A DNA stretch of 64,000 nt from Vibrio fortis. GTDB taxonomy: Bacteria; Pseudomonadota; Gammaproteobacteria; Enterobacterales; Vibrionaceae. Position 1 is the stretch's first letter. Every line of letters begins with the position of its first letter. Position numbers and translations under genes: made by a program. The DNA lies in contig NZ_JFFR01000013.1 in assembly GCF_000695685.1 (NCBI RefSeq), forward strand, positions 62,001 through 126,000, in the 5' to 3' direction. Shown piece after piece: positions 56,959-64,000 of the stretch. The notes under the pieces are model-generated. The model did not search any database. It was not told where the DNA came from and saw only the letters and a list, made by a program, of their open reading frames with translations.

Positions 56959-58314
56959 TTATAAAGCGCTGCCATTTTCAATCATGACTGCGCGGATTTC
57001 CTCGCCCGTAAGGTCGCGGATTCGTCTGTTCTCGTTAATTGCTTTTACAGCTGCGATTCCTGCTGCGTGCCCATACTCAAAACATTGCGCCGTTACTCGT
57101 GCCGATGCGAGAGCCTCATGTTCAGCACTCAAGCAGCGTCCCGCGGCGATAATGTTTTCACCAACGATCGGGACCAACGTGTTGTAAGGTACGACGTAGT
57201 AGTCATTGATCAACCAATGCAGTTTTGGTTTGTCGCCTGAGTGCAGTTCAATTGGCCAAGGTGTGCGACAGATACCATCTTTGCGCTTGTTGCAATTGAT
57301 AACATCATCATTAGTTAGCGTCTCGACACCAACGATGGAGCGTGTTTGTCGGATGCCGACCTCAACACCAGTATCGACAACGTAGGCATTTTCACAGCCG
57401 GGAACAAAGTGGTTTAGGAAGCGGGCATAATCACGAACTTGACGACGACCAAAAACTTCAGCTTCTGTAAAGTCTTTAGGGTCAATCACATTCAACATGC
57501 GGCCGTCTTGTCCGGCGAGGCGCGTTGCGTTGACCATAAGTTCGCCTGGTCGAGTGGTTGGAAAAATCCAAATTTTATGACGTGGTAAGGTGTATTCACC
57601 GCTCTTGTTAGCAGCGAGAATGTTTTCGGTCACTTTTGGCGGGCATATCGTATCATCGCCGTAGTAGTCCAAATATTTCTCCATATCGACATCAGCAATA
57701 CGAAAGAACATCGTCGGGTTTTGGATACGACCTTGATCACCGAAGTAGTAGTCCATACCTGCGCGAGCAATTACCGCAGCATCACCGGATGCATCAACGA
57801 TCATGTTGCTAAGGATGATACTTTGACCAGCATTGGATTCGATGACTACACCTTTGAACGCATCTTTTTCCATGATCACACCCGTGACTGATGTATGGAA
57901 AAGAGTCGTAACACCAGCATCTTCAAGTAGATCGTCGGCGACTTCACGCCATATCAAAGGGTCATGGGTAACAGTAAATGTCTTTCCATATTTTTGAGGT
58001 TCGGTCACTCCATTGCGTTTCTTCAGCTCTTGACGGAACCGCTCCGTGAATCCGAATACTACTTGTTCAGGTTGAGCATTCTCTTCGTCTGAAGCCATGA
58101 ACATGCCGCAAATAGTACCCGACAAACCGGCCACTGCTGCTCCACCACAAAAGCCGTATTTTTCAACTAACCAGGTGTCTTTCCCCATAGAGCCAGCTGT
58201 TTCAGCAGCAGCTACACCGGCAGCACCACCACCGATCACTAGTACATCAACTTCAGCCAAAATTGGCAGATCCGGTACTTGTTCAAAACGACGAACAATT
58301 TTCCAATCTTTCAT
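56959..58314 (-). CDS. FAD-dependent oxidoreductase (FAD_oxidored family)
   Basis: A 451-aa protein started at the ATG at 58314 with GAGG upstream. An N-terminal dinucleotide-binding motif (VLVIGGGAAGVAAAETAG, about residues 25-42), a CGG segment (YGFCGGAAVAGLSGT) and the C-terminal FAD motif (IIAAGRCLSAEHEAL) mark the family. It is the first gene of the catabolic cassette and divergent from the GntR regulator. Likely oxidises a small organic acid or alcohol derived from the transported substrate. Confidence 0.86.
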   Translation of the reverse strand: MKDWKIVRRFEQVPDLPILAEVDVLVIGGGAAGVAAAETAGSMGKDTWLVEKYGFCGGAAVAGLSGTICGMFMASDEENAQPEQVVFGFTERFRQELKKRNGVTEPQKYGKTFTVTHDPLIWREVADDLLEDAGVTTLFHTSVTGVIMEKDAFKGVVIESNAGQSIILSNMIVDASGDAAVIARAGMDYYFGDQGRIQNPTMFFRIADVDMEKYLDYYGDDTICPPKVTENILAANKSGEYTLPRHKIWIFPTTRPGELMVNATRLAGQDGRMLNVIDPKDFTEAEVFGRRQVRDYARFLNHFVPGCENAYVVDTGVEVGIRQTRSIVGVETLTNDDVINCNKRKDGICRTPWPIELHSGDKPKLHWLINDYYVVPYNTLVPIVGENIIAAGRCLSAEHEALASARVTAQCFEYGHAAGIAAVKAINENRRIRDLTGEEIRAVMIENGSAL

Positions 58315-58346
58315 ACTTACCTCACTAATAGATAACTGATGTTCAT

Positions 58347-58358
58347 CTGATATATCAG
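58347..58358. promoter_or_regulatory. Candidate GntR operator CTGATATATCAG
   Basis: A perfect 12-bp palindrome, extended to AACTGAT … ATCAGTT around it, 33 bp before the oxidoreductase gene in the divergent spacer. It resembles FCD-type GntR sites with a TGATATATCA core. A rightward -10-like TACAAT lies at about 58396. Confidence 0.55.
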
Positions 58359-58461
58359 TTGTGTGTTTGAAATATATTCCCTTTTTTTTTGTGGTACAAT
58401 AGCGAAACTGGTTATCGTGAGATCGCTCACTAAAAAATTGATCAAAGGAATAGCGCGTAGA

Positions 58462-59115
58462 ATGTCCATAAACAACGCAAATAAGACTGATGTGGCTTAT
58501 AACCAATTGGAAAGAATGATTATTTTCCGAGAGCTGGAACCTGGAAGTATGGTGAGTGAAAAGCAGCTTGCTGAAGGAATGGATCTTGGTCGGACGCCAG
58601 TAAGAGAAGCTCTTCAACGTCTATCATACGAACGCATGGTAGAGATCCATGCTCGCAGAGGGATCCAAATCCCACCTATTTCGGTCGAAAGCCAGCTCAA
58701 GATCCTTGAGGTTCGCCGTGATATTGAAGCTTTGTGTGTGAAATATGCGTCTGCCAGAGCGAGTGTCGAAGAGAAACAGCAAATGTTGATGCTTGCAGAC
58801 AAGCTTGAGGAGTGTGCGAAAAACCAAGACGACCTAAAATATGCGACGCTACTAAAAGAAATCCACATTTTATTGGTCAAAGCGGCAGCAAATGAGTATC
58901 TGCAGTTAGCAATGGCTCCTCTTCAAGGCTTATCACGCCGCTTTTGGTTTGCCTACAAAAATCAAAATTCTGATCTTGTAGATGCCTCGTCTCACCATGC
59001 TGCTGTATTGAGAGCAGTAAGCCATACTGATGCAGAAGAAGCCGTCGCTGCATCACACCGCTTGAACGATTACCTAACAGACATGGCGTATAGAAGTATT
59101 ACGGCAAGAAAATAA
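58462..59115 (+). CDS. GntR-family transcriptional regulator (FCD subfamily)
   Basis: A 217-aa protein: winged helix at about residues 10-75 (GSMVSEKQLAEGMDLGRTPVREALQRL, split at the turn), then a helical FCD effector domain with ligand-type Asp/His positions (EIHILLVKAAANEY, SSHHAAVLRAV). The ATG at 58462 gives the usual N-terminus; the frame is open further upstream. It probably represses the divergent oxidoreductase-enolase-BCCT cassette until its substrate is present. Confidence 0.88.
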   Translation: MSINNANKTDVAYNQLERMIIFRELEPGSMVSEKQLAEGMDLGRTPVREALQRLSYERMVEIHARRGIQIPPISVESQLKILEVRRDIEALCVKYASARASVEEKQQMLMLADKLEECAKNQDDLKYATLLKEIHILLVKAAANEYLQLAMAPLQGLSRRFWFAYKNQNSDLVDASSHHAAVLRAVSHTDAEEAVAASHRLNDYLTDMAYRSITARK

Positions 59116-59202
59116 CGCCCTAAAAACACCAAAACGGTACAAATTTTACTGAGGGCTCTTTCTAAACCTTAGAGAAAGATTCACAGAGCTACCGTCACAT
59201 TT

Positions 59203-59235
59203 CGCCCGACATGTAGTAGTGTCAGCTGTTGGGCG
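59203..59235 (+). terminator. Hairpin after the GntR gene
   Basis: CGCCCGACA pairs with TGTTGGGCG (one G-U pair) around a 15-nt loop, followed by TTTATGG, 88 bp after the stop. The next 285 bp to folK hold no convincing gene. Confidence 0.5.
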
Positions 59236-59521
59236 TTTATGGACCGCCTGTAGGAGCAAATATTTTATCGCGGTGAGATTCCGAGGTTAGTAATCTTCAT
59301 ACCCTTGAAATCAACATCCCAGGTCTCTTATTGCTTAAATGTTCATATAGCGATCAAACCATTCAACCATCTGCTCTGGGTGGTCACCACAGTAGTTGTA
59401 GCCGAAAACAGCTCGGCCAAACCCACCCTTTAGTCGATTGACTTCCCAACACTTAAAAACACACCTGATCTTAACTGCGAAATGAAACGTAACTAGCTGC
59501 CTAAAAAGGAAAGAAAATTCT

Positions 59522-60019
59522 ATGGCCACCGTTTATGTAAGCATCGGTAGTAACATCAACCGAGAACATCACGTTACAGCGTCTCTTAAAGCACTAGAGG
59601 ATCGGTTCGCCCCTCTACGGGTTTCTAGGTTTTACGATTGTGTACCTGTTGGCTTTGAAGGCGACAATTTCCTAAACCTAGTCGTCGGCTTTGAATGCGC
59701 TCTTCCAGTTGCTGAACTATCAAGCATTCTACGTCAAATCGAATTGGAGAACGGTCGCCAGCGTGAGACCAAAGCGTATGCGCCGCGAAAAATGGATATC
59801 GACATCCTTCTTTACGACGACTTAGTAGGCACCATTGACGGAGTAGAACTGCCTAGAGGTGAAATCACCGAATACGCCTTTGTGCTTCGACCGCTTGTCG
59901 ATATCGCCGCTCAAAAACGCCACCCTACTCTCGACGTTTCCTATCAGCAGCTCTGGGACAACTTCGACCAATTGAGTCAGAAAACCGAACCCATCCGTTT
60001 TGAGTTCAATTTCACATAG
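59522..60019 (+). CDS. folK: FolK-like pterin pyrophosphokinase paralogue
   Basis: A 165-aa protein of the 6-hydroxymethyl-dihydropterin pyrophosphokinase family: VYVSIGSNINRE at the N-terminus, FLNLVV, and the catalytic APRKMDIDIL with Arg89, Asp92 and Asp94. At the positions of E. coli His115 and Arg121 it has Arg112 and Tyr118 (LPRGEITEYAF), although spacing is conserved. It leads the folX-folE-folM cluster. Because of these changes it may not be the main FolK of folate synthesis. Confidence 0.82.
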   Translation: MATVYVSIGSNINREHHVTASLKALEDRFAPLRVSRFYDCVPVGFEGDNFLNLVVGFECALPVAELSSILRQIELENGRQRETKAYAPRKMDIDILLYDDLVGTIDGVELPRGEITEYAFVLRPLVDIAAQKRHPTLDVSYQQLWDNFDQLSQKTEPIRFEFNFT

Positions 60020-60131
60020 CGCCTGTAAACATTTTGATAAGAACGCTGACTACTGAATCGCCTGAGTTTTATTGATCTTTTTTCAAAACAAGCACGTAAC
60101 TGACTTCACTTTCTAAGGATTGGACACTGTT

Positions 60132-60509
60132 ATGAATCACAACGCCATTATCACCATTACAAATCTCCGACTAAGAACCTATATTGGCTTCAACGAAGAA
60201 GAGAAAACCAAGCAGCAAGACATCGTTATCAACGCGGAAATTCACTATCCAGCAAACAATTTGTGTCTCTCTGATGATGTGGACAATGCACTCAACTACA
60301 AAAACATTTGTAAAAAGATCATTCAGCACGTCGAATCTGGACGATTCCTGCTTCTAGAAAAATTGACTAGCGATGTGCTCGGAATCTGTATCGATCATTC
60401 ATGGGTTCGATACGCTCAAGTGAGAATTGATAAACCTCACGCACTTCGTTTTGCGGATTCCGTTTCGCTCACCCTGAGCTATGAAGCAGCCCAAGACAAC
60501 AACTCATAA
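60132..60509 (+). CDS. folX: Dihydroneopterin triphosphate 2'-epimerase (FolX-like)
   Basis: A 125-aa protein of the FolB/FolX tunnelling fold: [21 protein letters not shown] at the start, split by the conserved Tyr, [10 protein letters not shown], and LLEKLTSDV with the catalytic Glu. The presence of folE and folM alongside favours FolX (the monapterin branch) over FolB aldolase, though the two are hard to tell apart. Started at the ATG at 60132; the ribosome site AAGGA is rather far (12 nt). Confidence 0.8.
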   Translation: MNHNAIITITNLRLRTYIGFNEEEKTKQQDIVINAEIHYPANNLCLSDDVDNALNYKNICKKIIQHVESGRFLLLEKLTSDVLGICIDHSWVRYAQVRIDKPHALRFADSVSLTLSYEAAQDNNS

Positions 60510-60520
60510 GGAGCGAGGCA

Positions 60521-61159
60521 ATGTTAAGCACAGAAGCAGAAAAAGTAAGAGAAGCTTTGCTCGCCAAAGGGCTTGAAACGCCAATGACGCCGAGCGAAAT
60601 GAACAGCGATCAGAAGTACAATCGCATCAAGGGTCTGTTAACGGAAGTGGTAAGCACACTGGGGTTGAACCTAACCGATGACAGTCTCGCTGAGACGCCA
60701 CATCGTATTGCAAAGATGTACGTACACGAGATATTTTCAGGACTCGACTACAATAACTTCCCAAAAATCAGTATGATAGACAACAAAATGTCCGTCGATG
60801 AAATGGTTAAGGTGTCCGACATCGACTTAACTTCGACGTGCGAACATCACTTCATCACCATCGACGGCATGGCGCAAGTTGCCTATATTCCTGAATCTAA
60901 AATACTGGGGTTATCGAAAATCAATCGTATTGTTCGCTTCTTTGCTCAGCGCCCGCAGGTGCAAGAGCGTCTGACGCAACAAATCTTAGTCGCAATACAA
61001 GCATTGGTTGAAACAGAGAACGTTGCAGTAACCATCAAAGCCACTCACTACTGTGTGAAATCGAGAGGCGTTATGGATGCCAACTCTGAAACCACGACAA
61101 CTGCGTTGGGTGGTATCTTCAAAACTAACCCTCAAACCAGAGCTGAGTTTTTACGATGA
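60521..61159 (+). CDS. folE: GTP cyclohydrolase I
   Basis: A 212-aa enzyme that opens GTP to 7,8-dihydroneopterin triphosphate. Zinc ligands Cys107, His110 ([12 protein letters not shown]) and Cys178 ([10 protein letters not shown]) are present, as are LSKINRIV and [11 protein letters not shown]. It is 11 bp after folX and overlaps folM by 4 bp (ATGA), so it is a tight operon. Confidence 0.95.
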   Translation: MLSTEAEKVREALLAKGLETPMTPSEMNSDQKYNRIKGLLTEVVSTLGLNLTDDSLAETPHRIAKMYVHEIFSGLDYNNFPKISMIDNKMSVDEMVKVSDIDLTSTCEHHFITIDGMAQVAYIPESKILGLSKINRIVRFFAQRPQVQERLTQQILVAIQALVETENVAVTIKATHYCVKSRGVMDANSETTTTALGGIFKTNPQTRAEFLR

Positions 61160-61872
61160 GTGAGACAATTCTAATAACCGGCGTGGGCAAGCGACTAGGG
61201 TTCGCGTTGGCTCAGCAACTCTTGTCGGATGGATACAAAGTGATCGGCACTTACCGAAGCGACTATCCTCAACTGAAACAGTTGCGCGACTGTGGAGCTG
61301 ACTTACAACAGGTAGATTTTTATCAGCAAAGCAGCGTAGAGGGTTTTCTTCATTACGTTGCTCAAGAGTACAGAACACTTCGAGCGGTCATACATAATGC
61401 TTCTGATTGGAAGCCAGAAAACAAACAGAACCCGAGTGAAAACGCCTTTCAAATCATGAACCAGATGATGACGGTACATGCGAGCGTGCCCTATCTTGTC
61501 AACTTAACGCTCAAAGACCAATTGATGGCAGGTTACGAAACCTCAGACATCATCCATATCAGTGATTATGTCGCGGAGAAAGGCAGCAAAAAGCATATCG
61601 CGTACGCCGCAAGTAAAGCCGCGCTCAACAACCTGACACTTTCGTTTTCTACCATGCTTGCTCCCAAGGTAAAAGTAAACACCGTCTCTCCGGCTATGAT
61701 TAAGTTCAATGATCATGATGACGATGCTTACAAAGCCAAAGCTCTACAAAAAGCTTTGATCCCTGCAGAGGCCGGTTTTGAAGAAATTGTGGATGGCATC
61801 AAGTATGTTTTGGCTAGTCACTACATGACAGGAAGAACCCTGCACCTTGATGGCGGCAGACACCTAAAGTAA
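61156..61872 (+). CDS. folM: Dihydromonapterin reductase (FolM-like short-chain dehydrogenase)
   Basis: A 238-aa short-chain dehydrogenase with nucleotide-binding [13 protein letters not shown] near the N-terminus, HNASDW, and catalytic YAASKAA (about residue 152). FolM reduces dihydromonapterin to tetrahydromonapterin, a cofactor for phenylalanine hydroxylase. Last gene of the pterin operon. Confidence 0.9.
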   Translation: MSETILITGVGKRLGFALAQQLLSDGYKVIGTYRSDYPQLKQLRDCGADLQQVDFYQQSSVEGFLHYVAQEYRTLRAVIHNASDWKPENKQNPSENAFQIMNQMMTVHASVPYLVNLTLKDQLMAGYETSDIIHISDYVAEKGSKKHIAYAASKAALNNLTLSFSTMLAPKVKVNTVSPAMIKFNDHDDDAYKAKALQKALIPAEAGFEEIVDGIKYVLASHYMTGRTLHLDGGRHLK

Positions 61873-62296
61873 CAGGTTGGCCTTCTTCCAGACTAACTCT
61901 CCCTCTAGAACATCGAACTCTCTAGTGGAAGAGCCCATATACCGCACTCTACTTGTTCAACTCGCGCTCACCACTCTGGTTAAACCAAACCCATAACGTG
62001 ACAAACTTCACATTTATGCCAATTCATCTCCTGAATTGCGCGCGCTGTATTAAACGCGACTCATATTAAACTTCGCTTGAACCCACCTACCTCTTTGGGG
62101 TTTGAGCGTTCAAACAAAAAATTCAAACAAATGTTTAAATTCATAAATTTTTGGAGCGATTTTCCACTCATTTAACGGGATGACTTTCGCTTTGATCTTG
62201 ATCAATATGTTAACTGTTGCGCAACATTTCGAACAATAATTTGCATTAGAAGTGAATACTCACTTCCCCCATTTGCTTAGTACAAGGAATGAAACT
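61873..62296. other. Spacer before the PHA operon with a candidate operator at 62215-62226
   Basis: About 420 bp without a gene. TGTTGCGCAACA at 62215-62226 is a perfect 12-bp palindrome 70 bp before the phasin gene and could bind a PhaR-like or other repressor. TTGATCTTGATCAA lies just upstream of it. No terminator with a T-tract was seen after folM. Confidence 0.45.
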
Positions 62297-62647
62297 ATGT
62301 CTACTCAGGAAACCTTTAAAGCCTTCACTTCACAGCTAGAGTCTGTAACTAACCCGTTCTACAACTTCAATCAGCTAGTGACTAAAAACATCGAGACACT
62401 GACCAAGATTCAACTTGATAGCCTACAAGCATACAGTGCGCTTGGTAATGAATCTTTGCAAAGCCTCGCATCATTAAAGCAACCGCAAGACATCCCTGCT
62501 TACGGCTCAAAACAAATGGAAGTCGCGAGCAAAATCTCACAGCAGCTAATGGAAGATAGCCAAAAGCTGACCCAACTTGGTCAAGATTTTAAATCTGCCG
62601 CTGATGAGCTGACGGCTTCTGCGGTTAAAACCGCGAAAAGTGCTTAA
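62297..62647 (+). CDS. phaP: Phasin family protein
   Basis: A 116-aa helical protein without signal peptide, with phasin-type amphipathic stretches (TSQLESVTNPFYNFNQLVTK, NIETLTKIQLDSLQAY). Phasins coat polyhydroxyalkanoate granules. AAGGA is about 9 nt before the ATG at 62297. It is followed after 80 bp by the PHA synthase gene. Confidence 0.87.
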   Translation: MSTQETFKAFTSQLESVTNPFYNFNQLVTKNIETLTKIQLDSLQAYSALGNESLQSLASLKQPQDIPAYGSKQMEVASKISQQLMEDSQKLTQLGQDFKSAADELTASAVKTAKSA

Positions 62648-62727
62648 TTTATTGTTTGTCGGTTGATGGCGAAGCTCAACGGTAAGCATCGCCATCTCTC
62701 AGCATCACTTCTTACAAGGATGTCAGA

Positions 62728-64000
62728 ATGGAAAATAAATCGCCCTTTGAAGGTATGATGGATCTTATGTCCCAATATGGGCAAGCATGGATGGACAACC
62801 TAGGTCAGCCAACACAATCCACATTGATGAAAACCCAATCAGAAGACTTTACAAAGTGGGCAAACTCAATGGTGCAGAACCCAACCAATATGGTTGAGCA
62901 GCAGATGAATTGGTGGACACAACAAGTCAATCTACTCAACGATTGTATTCTTGGCAATCAAGAACAAACCAAAGAGACCGATCGCCGCTTCCGTGACCCT
63001 TCTTGGAACGACACACCGCTTTATCGCTACATCAAAGAGAGCTACAAACTCGCCTGTGACAACATTCAGCAATCAGTAGAAAACAGTGAGGGTTTGGATG
63101 ACGAGACCAAAACGCGCCTCTCATTTTTCACTCGCCAGTACCTCAATGCCATGTCGCCAAGCAACTTTGTTGCGACCAACCCCGAGATACTCAAGCTGAC
63201 CATGGACTGTAAAGGTGAAAACCTTATCCAAGGAATGAAGCAATTTCGTCAAGACTTGGAGCAAAGTGCCGACATCCTCAACATTCGCATGACGGATAAG
63301 AACCAGTTCACCTTAGGTGAGAACATTGCTTCGACTCCGGGGAAGATCGTGTTCCAAAATGAGATGTTTGAGCTGATTCAATACAAACCCACCACAAAGC
63401 AAGTCTATAAACGCCCGACACTGATCGTACCACCCTTCGTCAACAAGTATTACATCATGGACGTTAACCCTGAGACCTCTTACGTGAAATGGTTGGTCAG
63501 CCAAGGTCACACGGTATTTATGATCTCTTGGGTAAACCCGAATGCACAAATGCGAGATGTCGACTTCGGCAACTACGTTACGCAAGGCGTGTTACCCGCG
63601 CTTGATGCAATTGAAAGTGTTACCGGCGAGCGCGAAGTCAATGGCATTGGCTACTGCATTGGTGGCACAACCTTAGTCGCAGCTATGGCTTATCTTTCAG
63701 GTAAACGCCGCAAGCAACGTATTAAGTCGGTCACTCTACTCACCACCATTCTCGACTTCACTAAACCCGGTGAACTAGGTGTGTTCATCAATGATCCAAT
63801 CATCAGCAGCATTGAAGCACAAAACAACCAACGCGGTTATATGGACGGTCGCCAAATGGCGGTGTCATTCAGTCTGCTCCGTGAAAACAGCCTGTATTGG
63901 AACTACTACATCTCTAACTACTTGAAAGGCGAAAGCCCTATGGCGTTTGACCTACTCTACTGGAACTGTGACAACACCAACGTGACTGCTGCGACCCATA
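62728..64000 (+). CDS. phaC: Class I poly(3-hydroxyalkanoate) synthase, N-terminal part (window edge)
   Basis: The frame runs from an ATG at 62728 (AAGGA 7 nt upstream) to the window end, about 424 residues; the C-terminus lies beyond. The lipase-like box GYCIGG carries the nucleophile Cys310, and PPFVNKYYIMDVNPETSYVK, split by its conserved Asn, is a PhaC hallmark. It polymerises hydroxyacyl-CoA on granules. The catalytic Asp and His should lie outside the window. Confidence 0.95.
   Translation, partial: MENKSPFEGMMDLMSQYGQAWMDNLGQPTQSTLMKTQSEDFTKWANSMVQNPTNMVEQQMNWWTQQVNLLNDCILGNQEQTKETDRRFRDPSWNDTPLYRYIKESYKLACDNIQQSVENSEGLDDETKTRLSFFTRQYLNAMSPSNFVATNPEILKLTMDCKGENLIQGMKQFRQDLEQSADILNIRMTDKNQFTLGENIASTPGKIVFQNEMFELIQYKPTTKQVYKRPTLIVPPFVNKYYIMDVNPETSYVKWLVSQGHTVFMISWVNPNAQMRDVDFGNYVTQGVLPALDAIESVTGEREVNGIGYCIGGTTLVAAMAYLSGKRRKQRIKSVTLLTTILDFTKPGELGVFINDPIISSIEAQNNQRGYMDGRQMAVSFSLLRENSLYWNYYISNYLKGESPMAFDLLYWNCDNTNVTAATH

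Overview
The window looks like part of a marine Vibrio chromosome, more likely the second chromosome. The grounds are moderate GC content, Vibrio-type gene neighbours (katG, ahpC, a VC0807-family membrane protein, phaP-phaC, a DUF1007/NicO pair, a folE/folX/folM cluster) and genes for digesting an algal polysaccharide. No rRNA, tRNA, CRISPR array, integrase or insertion sequence was seen. Species is not assigned.

Region 1 (1 to about 29,950) is a laminarin (beta-1,3-glucan) utilisation locus. A five-gene Opp-type ABC importer reads leftwards into a partial large phosphorylase-like enzyme. A divergent LacI-family regulator follows. Then come secreted or outer-membrane glucanases (GH81, two GH16, a lipoprotein GH3), two large lipoproteins without any recognisable catalytic domain but with many carbohydrate-binding-like modules, a LamB-type porin, and cytoplasmic enzymes (two tandem GH17, a circularly permuted GH3). 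The proposed flow is: surface lipoproteins bind and cut laminarin, oligosaccharides pass the porin, the ABC importer takes them to the cytoplasm, and GH17, GH3 and the phosphorylase finish the job. At least eleven copies of a 12-bp palindrome related to G(T/A)AAGCGCTT(T/A)C lie before these genes; I noticed none beyond 29,911.

Region 2 (about 30,000 to 48,800) is housekeeping and accessory: a MazG-like protein, a PhzF remnant, two peroxiredoxins (ahpC with an OxyR-type site), a MerR-methyltransferase fusion with a GNAT gene that share an unusual 19-bp-spacer promoter, a serine hydrolase/LysR pair, pirin/DoxX, a VOC protein, ornithine cyclodeaminase with an Lrp regulator, a chemoreceptor, a DUF1007/NicO metal transport pair behind a Zur-type box, a DUF2975/YozG-type pair, a 2-oxoglutarate oxygenase and a VC0807-family protein.

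Region 3 (about 48,800 to 64,000) holds katG with an OxyR-type site, a BisC/TorZ-like molybdoenzyme, a catabolic cassette of unknown substrate (BCCT transporter, atypical enolase-superfamily protein, FAD oxidoreductase, divergent GntR regulator), a tetrahydromonapterin-type cluster (folK-like, folX, folE, folM), and the start of a polyhydroxyalkanoate operon (phaP, partial phaC).
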